Below are positions 34,404 to 43,324 of a DNA stretch of 64,000 bases, piece after piece (the first letter of the stretch is position 1; each line of letters starts with the position of its first letter). A program made the position numbers and the translations under genes. The stretch is from assembly GCF_030908465.1 (NCBI RefSeq), contig NZ_CP133078.1, positions 496,001 to 560,000 of the forward strand, given 5' to 3'. Origin of the DNA: Anaerotignum sp. MB30-C6. GTDB taxonomy: Bacteria; Bacillota; Clostridia; Lachnospirales; Anaerotignaceae. Under the pieces are notes generated by a model that saw only the letters and a list, made by a program, of their open reading frames with translations, was not told the origin of the DNA and ran no database searches.

Positions 34404-34668
34404 TAAGTATTGTTGTGTAACAAAATACGCAAAGTATTGACCGGCTTATGGGTATGGCCAATGGTGTATATCGTGATCATCTTTTATAGCAAGAAGTTTA
34501 GCCATTCTTGGAATGATGTTACATAATCTTTGTGATTAGGCTGTGATTAGGCTGTAATCAAGGCTTTGCAAATGCCCATAGGTAAGAATAAAAAGAAGCG
34601 TTAAAAGTTGTTTCCATTGATATTTTAAAATGGAAACTTTAGATAAGTGAGAGGACGGTGCTTTTGAA
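34404..34668 (+). other. Non-coding spacer upstream of exonuclease III
   Basis: No supportable ORF. It contains a tandem duplication of the 11-mer TGTGATTAGGC (34531-34552) with a degenerate third copy, and a hairpin TTTCCAT/ATGGAAA at about 34609-34634 close to the gene start. Confidence 0.4.
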
Positions 34669-35424
34669 ATGAAGATGATTTCATGGAATGTAAATGGCTT
34701 GCGTGCCGCTGTAGGCAAGGGATTTATGGAATATTTTAATGAGGTCGATGTAGATATTTTTTCTTTGCAAGAGACGAAGCTGCAAGAAGGACAAATCGAA
34801 TTGGATACGGAGGGGTATTTTAAGTATTGGAATTACGCCCAAAAGAAAGGCTATTCCGGTGTTGCTGTTTTTACAAAGAAGGAGCCTTTGTCCGTTACAT
34901 ATGGCCTTGGTATCGGCAAACATGATACAGAAGGCAGGGTAATCACCTTAGAATTTGAAGAATTCTATCACATTACAGTATATACACCGAATTCACAACA
35001 GCAAAACGCAAGGCTTGGATACCGTATGGAATGGGACGACGCCTTTAGAGAATATGCTTCAAAATTAGATAAAGAAAAGCCTGTCATTATTTGTGGCGAC
35101 TTGAACGTTGCCCATACGGAGATTGACTTGAAGAACCCTTCCACAAATCGTAGAAATGCAGGTTTTACCGATGAGGAAAGAGGCAAGTTTTCTCAGCTGC
35201 TAGGAGCGGGATTTGTGGATACCTTCCGTTTCTTCTATCCAGACACCATTGGTGCTTATTCTTGGTGGAGCTACCGCTTTAATGCAAGAAAAAACAATGC
35301 TGGTTGGCGTATTGATTATTATATTGTTTCCGAAAGCTTAAAGGATAAGCTAGTGGATGCAAAAATTCATAGTCATATTATGGGGTCTGACCATTGCCCT
35401 GTGGAACTAGAAATTCAGCTATAA
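34669..35424 (+). CDS. xth: Exodeoxyribonuclease III / AP endonuclease
   Basis: 251 residues, the full EEP nuclease domain. Motifs: ISWNVNGLRA (Asn), LQETKLQ (metal Glu), VYTPNSQQ, CGDLNVAHTEIDLKNP (Asp and Asn) and GSDHCPVE (catalytic Asp-His). It incises abasic sites in base excision repair. Length matches ExoA/Xth. Its leader is unusually long if the promoter at 34292 is the one used. Confidence 0.95.
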   Translation: MKMISWNVNGLRAAVGKGFMEYFNEVDVDIFSLQETKLQEGQIELDTEGYFKYWNYAQKKGYSGVAVFTKKEPLSVTYGLGIGKHDTEGRVITLEFEEFYHITVYTPNSQQQNARLGYRMEWDDAFREYASKLDKEKPVIICGDLNVAHTEIDLKNPSTNRRNAGFTDEERGKFSQLLGAGFVDTFRFFYPDTIGAYSWWSYRFNARKNNAGWRIDYYIVSESLKDKLVDAKIHSHIMGSDHCPVELEIQL

Positions 35425-35430
35425 ATAAAG

Positions 35431-35457
35431 AAGACCCGTGGAAACCACGGGTCTTTT
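35431..35457. terminator. Bidirectional terminator
   Basis: AAGACCCGTGG (35431-35441), AAA loop, CCACGGGTCTT (35445-35455), flanked by A-rich and T-rich sequence between convergent genes. Confidence 0.92.
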
Positions 35458-35486
35458 ATCATCTATATTTCTATACATTTGACAAC

Positions 35487-37169
35487 TTAAACGGCTTTCT
35501 TTTTACCGAAAATAACACGGCAGCCTTCGACTGCTAAGTCAATAGCCAATGCAATTAACAGAACAATAAATATAAGCTGCAGTCCTTCTGTGGAAAAGCT
35601 TGCAGTACCTGCGGAAAAGGCTTTTACGTTCTTGATAAATGTGATAACCAATGCACTTAATGTTGCAACAAGCATGAATATCATAGGGAACAAGAACATT
35701 CTATTATTTTTACCGATGTTGCCCAACCAAGCAGCAACAGCCAGTAAAGCCAGAGCAGCAAGAAGCTGGTTGGCAGAGCCGAATAAAGGCCAAATTTTTG
35801 CATAACCGCCAACGGCCATCAAACCACCGATTGCAACGGTAACCAATGTTGCAAAGTAAGAGTTTGCACAAACTTTTTTGAAGCCAGTTAATGTGCTGGG
35901 GTCTGTGCCCTCAGGGATAAAGAATTCTTGGAACATATATCTTGCTAGTCTTGTTGAGGTATCCAAGGAGGTTAAGCAGAAAGCAGATACAGCCAAAATA
36001 ATGATTGCATAAGCTGTGTCATAAGCAGCCTCTAAACCAATGCCAGAAATCATTGTTGCGATACCCGTTGCAAAAACCTGAGTAGGTGTACCACTAGGCA
36101 TAGCACCATCTGCAAAGAGAACGCCAACAGTGATTAAGGAAAGCACGGCCAATCCGCATTCGATTAACATACCGCCATACCCAATGAGTTTGGCATCTTT
36201 TTCTGTGTTTAATTGTTTAGAAGTTGTGCCGGAACCTACTAAGCTATGGAATCCGGAAATAGCACCACAAGCAACGGTTATGAACAGCATAGGGAACATG
36301 GGGCTATTGCCGTTAATGCCTTGGAAGCCTGTGAAGGCAGGTAGGTTGATTGTAGGGTGACTACCAACCACGCCGATAACAGCAGCAATCATCATACCAT
36401 AAAGTAAGAATGAGTTCAGATAATCCCTAGGCTGAAGCAAAATCCATACTGGAGTAACAGAAGCCACGAAGATATATGCCAAAACGATGAGTAGCCATGC
36501 TGTCCCAGATAAGTAAACAGGGTACTTCAAACCGATTGCAATACAAGCTACAATGGCAATAACGCCGACAACTGTAGCCACACTTAGAGGTGCATTTTTG
36601 CGATATACCAAAGCACCAAAAACAATTGCTACTACAATAAATAATGCAGAGATTGTTGCAGTTGATCCGTTTGCAGGAATAACCTGGCCCTCAGGTGTGA
36701 AACCATTGAATGTTCCCACAACGATACTAGCAAAAGCAGCTACAACTAAGAGCAGGGTTAAATAAGCAAAAAGCAAGAATAATTTTTTTGCTTTTGCGCC
36801 AACGTTTTGCTCAATAACATGACCGATGGATTTCCCTTTGTGGCGAATAGATGCAAAAATAGAAGAAAAGTCCTGAACAGCGCCAAAGAAAATACCACCA
36901 ATGAGGATCCAAAGCAATACAGGCACCCAGCCAAAAATAGCAGCCTGAATCGGACCATTGATTGGTCCAGCGCCAGCGATGGATGCAAAATGATGCCCCA
37001 TGAGCACGGGTGCTTTTGCAGGAACATAGTCCTTTCCATCCATTTCTGTGTGGGCAGGTGTTTCTTTTGTAGGGTCAACGCCCCATTGTTTTGCCAGCCA
37101 ACTACCGTATGTAAGGTAACCAATCAATAGTACGGCGGCAGCAATAATTAATAATACCAGTGAATTCAT
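35487..37169 (-). CDS. cstA: CstA family carbon starvation transporter
   Basis: 560 residues, about 15 membrane segments. The N terminus (LTYGSWLAKQWGVDP), MGHHFASIAGAGPINGP and GSGTTSKQLN are CstA signatures. The family includes pyruvate and peptide transporters. AAGGAGGGT precedes the ATG. It follows the gene at 37214 after 44 bases and is probably co-transcribed with it. Confidence 0.93.
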   Translation of the reverse strand: MNSLVLLIIAAAVLLIGYLTYGSWLAKQWGVDPTKETPAHTEMDGKDYVPAKAPVLMGHHFASIAGAGPINGPIQAAIFGWVPVLLWILIGGIFFGAVQDFSSIFASIRHKGKSIGHVIEQNVGAKAKKLFLLFAYLTLLLVVAAFASIVVGTFNGFTPEGQVIPANGSTATISALFIVVAIVFGALVYRKNAPLSVATVVGVIAIVACIAIGLKYPVYLSGTAWLLIVLAYIFVASVTPVWILLQPRDYLNSFLLYGMMIAAVIGVVGSHPTINLPAFTGFQGINGNSPMFPMLFITVACGAISGFHSLVGSGTTSKQLNTEKDAKLIGYGGMLIECGLAVLSLITVGVLFADGAMPSGTPTQVFATGIATMISGIGLEAAYDTAYAIIILAVSAFCLTSLDTSTRLARYMFQEFFIPEGTDPSTLTGFKKVCANSYFATLVTVAIGGLMAVGGYAKIWPLFGSANQLLAALALLAVAAWLGNIGKNNRMFLFPMIFMLVATLSALVITFIKNVKAFSAGTASFSTEGLQLIFIVLLIALAIDLAVEGCRVIFGKKKAV

Positions 37170-37213
37170 AAAATACCCTCCTTCACAAGGTTATGTATGA
37201 AAAATATAGATGA

Positions 37214-37714
37214 TTAGGAAAAAATATTTTGCAGCAACGGAAGGAGCTCTTTACCCCTTTGATTTGAATAGACCTTTCCGTTGCTGAGGTCTACCGCAGC
37301 GATCCTCAGATACATCCATCCATGAAAAGAAAAAAGGAAAGTTTTGTGGTATTTCGTTTTTTTAATTTCTTTGATTACTTCTTGGGGAAGTAAGTCAGCC
37401 ACTAAAATCAAAGAAACATAAGAATACATATGCTCGCTGTGGGGCTTGATTTGGGCCAACCCTGATTGAAGTACATCTTTTTTAAGAGACTGGAAGCTAT
37501 CCAAGGTTGGTACATCTGCAAAGGCGAAATATGCATATTCGTTCATCTCTGTTGCCCAAATTTTTGCGGAACGTACAAGAATATACTTCTCGGAGCGAGA
37601 ATGAAACTGTGCCGTAGCTGGATATTCTATGGAACCATGACAGACATTGTACTGTATATCAAAGCACGATTCATATGACGGCAATAGTTTTTGTAAAAAA
37701 GTTTCTTTGGTCAT
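37214..37714 (-). CDS. Conserved hypothetical protein upstream of cstA, 166 aa
   Basis: A soluble protein of mixed alpha/beta sequence without signal peptide or membrane helix. It has FHSRSEKYILVRSAKIWA, AYFAFADVP and FHGWMYLRIAAVDL but no catalytic motif I recognise (possibly DUF8052, uncertain). The tight linkage to cstA suggests a function connected to that transporter or its substrate. A promoter TTGTAA-N18-TATAAT lies upstream on the minus strand at about 37744-37773. Confidence 0.7.
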   Translation of the reverse strand: MTKETFLQKLLPSYESCFDIQYNVCHGSIEYPATAQFHSRSEKYILVRSAKIWATEMNEYAYFAFADVPTLDSFQSLKKDVLQSGLAQIKPHSEHMYSYVSLILVADLLPQEVIKEIKKTKYHKTFLFSFHGWMYLRIAAVDLSNGKVYSNQRGKELLPLLQNIFS

Positions 37715-37774
37715 ACTCCACCTCCAATAAAAGTTCTTACTATTATTATACTCCTTAAAAAAGAGGTATTACAA

Positions 37775-38014
37775 CTTGAGAGAGGGGAATTATCCTCATT
37801 TCGTCAACTTGAATTTTTTGACAGATAAATAACAAACTAAATTGAAATTTTTCACAAAAAAAGTAGAGATATAGAATTATAACTATGCTAATTGTCTATA
37901 TTTAATTCTTATTTCAATAAATGATTGGATAAATTGATAGTTCGTTTGCGAATAAATAATGATTTTTCAAGGGTAAGACATTAAATTTGTAAGATTAGAT
38001 TAAATGTTGTAAAT
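37775..38014 (-). other. AT-rich spacer
   Basis: Very AT-rich stretch between the hypothetical gene and the htpG terminator region. No ORF, repeat or RNA motif recognised. Confidence 0.4.
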
Positions 38015-38117
38015 AAAAAACTCCCTTTGGAGGAGAGTTATCCCATACAAATTGTCAAGGCGGAGTATTTTTGTCCAGCTTGAATGACGGGATATTTTCT
38101 CCATCAGGGAGTTTTTA
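38015..38117 (-). terminator. Large nested stem-loop after htpG
   Basis: Outer arms AAAAACTCCCT (38016-38026) and AGGGAGTTTTT (38106-38116), inner helices GGAG/CTCC (38029-38032, 38099-38102) and ATCCC/GGGAT (38040-38044, 38089-38093), leaving a 44-base apical region. On the minus strand it ends in T6. It acts as the htpG terminator but is far larger than usual. Confidence 0.6.
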
Positions 38118-38143
38118 TACATACAATTCAAAAATGATGAATA

Positions 38144-40162
38144 TTATTTGCTTGCCTCAAAGGAAGCCAGCTTTTCCAGCAACGTATTGCTGCGGTCGAT
38201 AAAGCTTGTCATTTCTTCCGAAGTTAGAGGGCGATGGCTCATCAATGCCAAGTCGTAAATCTGGTGGCATAATAGCTTCATGTCTTCCTTTTTACCATCC
38301 TTCTCATTCATGGACAATAAATATTTAACCAATCCATTGGAGCGGTTAAGAACCAAAGTTTCCTCAGGTTTCACATTGGCAAACATTGCTTTTAAGTCTG
38401 CTCCGTTTCCATAAGCTTCCATCATCTCCATCATTCGACGAGATTCTTCACTTAAAAGAATCATGGCAGAAACCTTTTCGGCTTTTAATGTTTCTACGCT
38501 TACTTTTAACGAGTTATTATTTAAAACATCACGGAACAAAGTTTCCATTTGTGAATTTGTAAACACTTCTGACTGTTTTTTTGCTTCCGAGGTGTCTTCA
38601 TCCTCCTTTTTCTGTAAGGTATCGGTAATGTCTGCATCAATGCGTTGCACCTTAACACCAGGGTTTTTATATTCCAAGAAAGACACAAAAGGCTTGTCAA
38701 TGGTGGTAGACATAATTGCTGCTTCTAAACCTTGTTCTTTGAAAAGGCGGATATATTGTGCTTGCAAGTTTTCATCGGATACGAAGAAAAGTTTGTTTTC
38801 ATGCTTTTCTTTATTCTTTTCTAAATACTCCGAGAGGGTTTCATATACGCCGTCTGTTGTTTTGAACAACAAAGCGTCCTTTACTTTATCATAGAACTTT
38901 TCTTCTCGCATACAGCCATATTTTATGAATACACCAATATCATCCCAGAAACCTTCATAAACAGGACGGTCATTTTTAAAGAGCTGTGTCAGCTTGTCTG
39001 CGACTTTCTTGGTAATATAGCTATTCATTTTCTCAACGTAGCCGTCGTTTTGCAACGCACTACGAGATACATTCAAAGGCATATCAGGGCAATCCAAAAC
39101 GCCTTTTAATAAAAGCAAGAAATCGGGGACTACTTCTTTAATGTTATCAGCAATATACACTTGATTGGAGTAAAGTTTAATTTCACCCTCCATGACATCC
39201 ATGTGTTCAACCAGTTTTGGGAAGAACAAAATTCCTTTTAGGCGGAAGGGATAATCCATATTTAGGTGAATCCAAAACAGGGGATCATTTACATCGAAAA
39301 ACACTTGGTGATAAAAAGTTTTATAATCTTCGTCGGTACAGTCTTTTGGCTGTTTTTGCCACAAAGGGGTAGTATCGTTTAAGGGTTTCGGTTCCTCTGG
39401 CTCCTCAGAATGTTTCTGCTCTAGTTTTTCTAGGGCATCTTCCTTTGTAAGGTTTGCCGCTTCTTCAGGGGAAACGTGAAGGGTATTGGATTCTTTTTTT
39501 TCTGCTTCCTTTTCTTCCTCTGTTGGTTCTTTAAGAATATCTACAAAAATTGGTACGGGCATGAAAGAGCAATACTTTCTAAGGGCTGTATAAAGAGTGG
39601 ATTCTTCTAAGAACACTTTTCCGTCTTCCCCTAAGTACAAGGTGATGGTGGTACCCCTTGTTTCCCTAGTTCCATTGTCCATCTCATAATCAATACCGCC
39701 TTCACAAATCCATTTTGCTGCTTGGGCGTTTTTTTGGTAAGAGAGGGTATCGATTTCAACTTTATCCGCAACCATAAACGCAGAATAAAAACCTAAGCCA
39801 AAGTGGCCGATGATTTCATTATCCTGCTCCGTTTTTTCTTGGAATTTGGCAAGAAAATCAGTTGCGCCAGAAAAGGCGATTTGATTGATATATTTTTTGA
39901 TTTCATCTGCCGTCATACCGATTCCATTGTCGATAATTTGTAAAGTATGCTGGTCTTGATCTAAGACCACATGAATTGCGAATTTTTCATTTTCGGGGAT
40001 TTCTGCCTCGCCCATGCGTACCAGCTTCTCCAGCTTTGTCACAGCGTCACAAGCGTTAGATACCAACTCACGAACAAAAATATCCTTGTCGGTATACAGC
40101 CATTTCTTGATAATAGGTAGGAAATTTTCACTATTAATTGATAGATTTCCTTTTTCATTCAT
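38144..40162 (-). CDS. htpG: Chaperone HtpG (Hsp90)
   Basis: 672 residues from ATG 40162, with TTTAGGAGGT upstream; the longer in-frame extension to 40264 runs through the promoter and is rejected. GHKL ATPase motifs: ELVSNACDA, DNGIGMT and GHFGLGFYSAF. Middle and C-terminal domains are complete. There is an acidic insertion (about residues 205-275 in the full frame) rich in Glu/Lys, longer than in E. coli HtpG. A CIRCE lies upstream, which places it under HrcA. Confidence 0.96.
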   Translation of the reverse strand: MNEKGNLSINSENFLPIIKKWLYTDKDIFVRELVSNACDAVTKLEKLVRMGEAEIPENEKFAIHVVLDQDQHTLQIIDNGIGMTADEIKKYINQIAFSGATDFLAKFQEKTEQDNEIIGHFGLGFYSAFMVADKVEIDTLSYQKNAQAAKWICEGGIDYEMDNGTRETRGTTITLYLGEDGKVFLEESTLYTALRKYCSFMPVPIFVDILKEPTEEEKEAEKKESNTLHVSPEEAANLTKEDALEKLEQKHSEEPEEPKPLNDTTPLWQKQPKDCTDEDYKTFYHQVFFDVNDPLFWIHLNMDYPFRLKGILFFPKLVEHMDVMEGEIKLYSNQVYIADNIKEVVPDFLLLLKGVLDCPDMPLNVSRSALQNDGYVEKMNSYITKKVADKLTQLFKNDRPVYEGFWDDIGVFIKYGCMREEKFYDKVKDALLFKTTDGVYETLSEYLEKNKEKHENKLFFVSDENLQAQYIRLFKEQGLEAAIMSTTIDKPFVSFLEYKNPGVKVQRIDADITDTLQKKEDEDTSEAKKQSEVFTNSQMETLFRDVLNNNSLKVSVETLKAEKVSAMILLSEESRRMMEMMEAYGNGADLKAMFANVKPEETLVLNRSNGLVKYLLSMNEKDGKKEDMKLLCHQIYDLALMSHRPLTSEEMTSFIDRSNTLLEKLASFEASK

Positions 40163-40217
40163 ATTAAACGACCTCCTAAAAACACAAAATGTTAGTAGTT
40201 TGTTATGATACATTGTA

Positions 40218-40246
40218 ATTTTATCTAGAATAAGGAAAAAAGTCAA
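40218..40246 (-). promoter_or_regulatory. htpG promoter
   Basis: Minus strand TTGACT (40246-40241), 17-base spacer, TAAAAT (40223-40218). The CIRCE begins 7 bases upstream of the -35 box rather than at the start site. Confidence 0.7.
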
Positions 40247-40253
40247 TATAAAA

Positions 40254-40280
40254 TTAGCACTCAATTTAATTGAGTGCTAA
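40254..40280 (-). promoter_or_regulatory. CIRCE operator upstream of htpG
   Basis: Perfect TTAGCACTC-N9-GAGTGCTAA, identical half-sites to the hrcA copy, between the end of the gene at 40292 and the htpG promoter. Confidence 0.97.
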
Positions 40281-40291
40281 CAAAATTTTAT

Positions 40292-40747
40292 TTATGTCTC
40301 TATTTGTATGGTTATTTGGTGTTCTTTGAAAAACTGTAACACATCCTCATCCCATTGTTTTGTTGCTTTTTGTTCCAAAGAAAAGGTTTCTTCCGCAACA
40401 GAGGTGGTGCAAAGCAGTGTGCCTTCTCGAAATAAAAGATTTAAAAACACGGCCTTGGCGTTGGGGTATTTTTCAGTTTTATTCTTTGGTAGAGATAGGA
40501 CTATTTTCATGCTTCTGGGTAATGTTTTGCCTTTAACCGCTTGAAACACAAAGGGTTTTATATCCGCCCAAAGGCAATAAGGTTCGGGATCTTCCTCAGT
40601 TAGGTAGCTTTCATCCTTTGTACCATTTATGGTAAGGGAGGCATAGGAGAACACTTCTGCTTGACGAACAGTAAATTGGTCAAAAGTATCTCCTTTTAAA
40701 AGAAGCGCCATTAATAATTTTGTATCATAGACGGTAAAAGCTAGCAT
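40292..40747 (-). CDS. Hypothetical protein upstream of htpG (DUF5721-like)
   Basis: 151 residues, no membrane segment. It starts MLAFTVYDTKLLMALLLKGDTFD and contains SYASLTINGT, CLWADIKPFVFQAVKGKTLP and a C-terminal beta-rich part. I recall this as the DUF5721 family of Clostridia, with no known role. AGGAGGAAC lies before the ATG. It ends 12 bases before the CIRCE, so it may read through into htpG. Confidence 0.65.
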   Translation of the reverse strand: MLAFTVYDTKLLMALLLKGDTFDQFTVRQAEVFSYASLTINGTKDESYLTEEDPEPYCLWADIKPFVFQAVKGKTLPRSMKIVLSLPKNKTEKYPNAKAVFLNLLFREGTLLCTTSVAEETFSLEQKATKQWDEDVLQFFKEHQITIQIET

Positions 40748-40988
40748 TGTTTGTTCCTCCTGTATACTTCATCAAAAAAAGAAAGAAAGGCAAGTCGATT
40801 TGCCAATTTCCAAAGTTTCAACTAAAAATAAATGACGGTTATGTTGGTATTTATAAAAGCTTTTCAATCAGAGATAGAAAGCAGCGAATGGTCTAATTAT
40901 TCAAATTGCCTTAAACTTGATTTTACTATGGAAAAAAGAAAAATACAAATAATATTCTAAACATGGGGTAAGTCAATATGAAAATAAT
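40748..40988. other. Unassigned divergent spacer
   Basis: Between the divergent genes at 40747 and the glnS leader promoter. AT-rich, no ORF, no repeat identified. Confidence 0.4.
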
Positions 40989-41017
40989 TTGCGTTTGGTG
41001 ACGGGCTATATTATAAT
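40989..41017 (+). promoter_or_regulatory. glnS leader promoter
   Basis: TTGCGT (40989-40994), 17-base spacer, TATAAT (41012-41017), placing the start at about 41024, ten bases before a structured leader element. Confidence 0.7.
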
Positions 41018-41033
41018 ATTACCATTATGATAT

Positions 41034-41118
41034 ACGGTGTCCTTAGATTTTACATCTTTTCTGTTAGGCAGTTTAACAGAGTTGGTGAAATCCATTTAAT
41101 GGGGAGTGGGGACACCGT
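41034..41118 (+). ncRNA. Candidate structured leader RNA upstream of glnS
   Basis: ACGGTGTCC (41034-41042) and GGACACCGT (41110-41118) form a perfect 9-bp closing helix. Inside, GATTTTAC (41046-41053) pairs with GTGAAATC (41085-41092) with one wobble and encloses CTGTTA/TAACAG (41061-41066, 41074-41079); a small CAT/ATG hairpin follows (41093-41102). This is a three-way-junction shape. It lacks the T-box core AGGGTGGNACCGCG. Family not recognised. Confidence 0.5.
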
Positions 41119-41276
41119 TGAAAAATATGAACCTATAAAAATTATAATTAATATTTCGGCTACGTTTTAAAATACTAAAAAGTGGCAAGACTTTTATGAA
41201 CTTTAGTAATTCCTATAAAATGGTGTTTTCACGTAGCAAACAGGAAAGAGAACCACAAACTTGGGAGGAAAACAAT

Positions 41277-42953
41277 ATGGCAGAAGAAAAAATCATAGAA
41301 AATGGTGGATTAGGTGCTACTGGTAACTTCATACATAGTTATATACAGGAGGATTTAAAGGGTGAACTGAATAAAATTCACACTAGATTCCCGCCCGAAC
41401 CTAACGGCTATTTGCATATTGGACATGCAAAATCCATCTGCCTGAACTTTGGTTTGGCGAACCTTTATGGGGGCAAGTGCAATTTACGCTTTGATGACAC
41501 AAACCCTACAAAGGAAGATGTGGAGTATGTAGACTCTATTCGTGAGGATGTAAAGTGGCTAGGCTTTGATTGGGAAGATAGATTATATTATGCTTCTAGC
41601 TATTTCCAGCAATATTACGAGGTTGCAATCAACCTAATTAAAGAGGGTAAGGCCTTTGTTTGTGACTTAAAGCCTGAGCAAATGCGTGAATACCGTGGTA
41701 CGTTAAGCACACCCGGTAAGGAAAGCCCTTATCGCAACAGAAGTGTTGAGGAAAACTTGGATTTATTCGAACGTATGAAAAACGGCGAGTTCCCTGATGG
41801 TTCTCGTACACTTAGAGCAAAAATTGATGTGACCTCTCCTAACATTAACATGAGAGACCCTGTTTTATATAGAATTGCCCACGCAACCCATCATACAACA
41901 GGGGATGCATGGTGCATTTACCCCATGTATGACTTTGCTCATCCATTAGAGGATGCAATCGAAGGAATCACCCATTCCATTTGCACAATGGAATTTGAAG
42001 ATCACCGCCCTTTATACGACTGGGTAGTGAAAGAGGCAGGTTATACAGTCAACCCTCCTAGACAGATTGAATTTGCCCGTTTGGGTATGACAAATACCGT
42101 TATGAGTAAAAGAAAGCTCCGTGCTTTGGTTGAGGAAGGCTTGGTTGACGGATGGGATGATCCCCGTATGCCAACCATCAGCGGTTTACGCCGTAGAGGT
42201 TACACACCAGAGGCAATTCGTGATTTCTGCGAGCGAATCGGTGTTTCTAAAGCCAATAGTATGGTTGACAGTGGTTTGTTGGATTACTGTATTCGTGATG
42301 ACTTGAAGGCGAAAGCAAAGGTTGTTATGGCGATTTTAGATCCATTGAAGCTTGTGATTACAAACTATCCAGAAGGTCAGGTTGAAATGATGGAGTTAGA
42401 AAACAACCCAGAAACACCTGAACTTGGTACAAGAATGGCTCCTTTTACAAGAGAGCTTTATATTGAAAGAGAAGACTTTATGGAAGAACCGGTGAAAAAA
42501 TTCTTCCGTTTGGCTCCTGGCAAGGAAGTACGTTTAAAGGGTGCGTATTATGTTACTTGCACAGACCTTGTTAAGGATGAAGCCGGAAATGTTGTGGAGG
42601 TACATTGTACTTACGACCCTGAAACAAAAAGTGGCAGTGGTTTTGAGGGTAGAAAAGTGAAAGGCACCCTCCATTGGGTTAGCGCAACGGAACATGTTCA
42701 GGCAACTGCAAGATTGTATGACTATATGATGTTGGACAATCCGGATGATCCCAATGGGGAAATGATGATGAACCCGAAATCCTTAGAAGTGAAGGAATGC
42801 TTTATTGAGCCTGCCATAAAAGATGCGAAAAAAGGGGAACGTTTCCAGTTTATGCGTAACGGGTACTATATTGTGGATACGAAAGATACCACAGAAGAAA
42901 AATTGGTATTTAACCGCATTGTGCCATTGAAAAGCTCTTTTAAATTATCATAA
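41277..42953 (+). CDS. glnS: Glutaminyl-tRNA synthetase
   Basis: 558 residues from ATG 41277 (TGGGAGG upstream); the longer in-frame extension from 41196 is leader. Class I motifs: HIGH as YLHIGHAKS and KMSKS as VMSKRKL, with PPEPNGY preceding. The C-terminal anticodon-binding beta barrels are complete. A GlnRS in a clostridium is an alternative to the GatCAB route and was probably acquired long ago (family knowledge). Confidence 0.96.
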   Translation: MAEEKIIENGGLGATGNFIHSYIQEDLKGELNKIHTRFPPEPNGYLHIGHAKSICLNFGLANLYGGKCNLRFDDTNPTKEDVEYVDSIREDVKWLGFDWEDRLYYASSYFQQYYEVAINLIKEGKAFVCDLKPEQMREYRGTLSTPGKESPYRNRSVEENLDLFERMKNGEFPDGSRTLRAKIDVTSPNINMRDPVLYRIAHATHHTTGDAWCIYPMYDFAHPLEDAIEGITHSICTMEFEDHRPLYDWVVKEAGYTVNPPRQIEFARLGMTNTVMSKRKLRALVEEGLVDGWDDPRMPTISGLRRRGYTPEAIRDFCERIGVSKANSMVDSGLLDYCIRDDLKAKAKVVMAILDPLKLVITNYPEGQVEMMELENNPETPELGTRMAPFTRELYIEREDFMEEPVKKFFRLAPGKEVRLKGAYYVTCTDLVKDEAGNVVEVHCTYDPETKSGSGFEGRKVKGTLHWVSATEHVQATARLYDYMMLDNPDDPNGEMMMNPKSLEVKECFIEPAIKDAKKGERFQFMRNGYYIVDTKDTTEEKLVFNRIVPLKSSFKLS

Positions 42954-42960
42954 TAAATAT

Positions 42961-43001
42961 GACCGACGGGTATAAATTCTATATTCGTTGGTCTTTCTTT
43001 T
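42961..43001 (+). terminator. Terminator after glnS
   Basis: GACCGACGGGTATA (42961-42974) pairs with TATATTCGTTGGTC (42980-42993), 14 pairs including three G-T, followed by TTTCTTTT. The next 280 bases to proB hold a -10-like TATACT at about 43286 and nothing else recognised. Confidence 0.8.
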
Positions 43002-43324
43002 ATTGACAGAAAGACAAGAGGCTAGGGTTGTACTTAAGGGTTTTTCATATTTAGCTTCGGAGAAAAGTTAAAATATTTTCTTTAAATAAAAAGTGGATTT
43101 TTCTCACAAATGGAAAGTATAAGGATATGCGATTAAGATGGCTGGAAGATGAAAGCAGAAGTTTGTAGTAAATTTAAAAGGGAAAGAAGTTATTTTCCAG
43201 GAAATAGAAGAATCTTAAATATAAAGAATCCTTTAATATTTTATTTGGATTCAACGAAAGCCCTTTTTTACGCCGGCAAAATATAGTATACTCTGTCTAT
43301 ACATAGGAATTGGAGAGGATAATT

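Noticed and set aside
34430..34480. ACGCAAAG and GACCGG sequence reminiscent of a cyclic-di-GMP-I riboswitch
   Set aside because: The upstream GGGCAAACC block and the required helices are absent, so the resemblance is probably chance.
40163..40264. N-terminal extension of HtpG to 40264
   Set aside because: It would place the promoter and part of the CIRCE inside the gene; ATG 40162 has a strong ribosome-binding site and matches the usual HtpG N terminus.
41034..41118. T-box leader for glnS
   Set aside because: The antiterminator sequence AGGGTGGNACCGCG and the Stem I motifs are missing, and the element is far too short.
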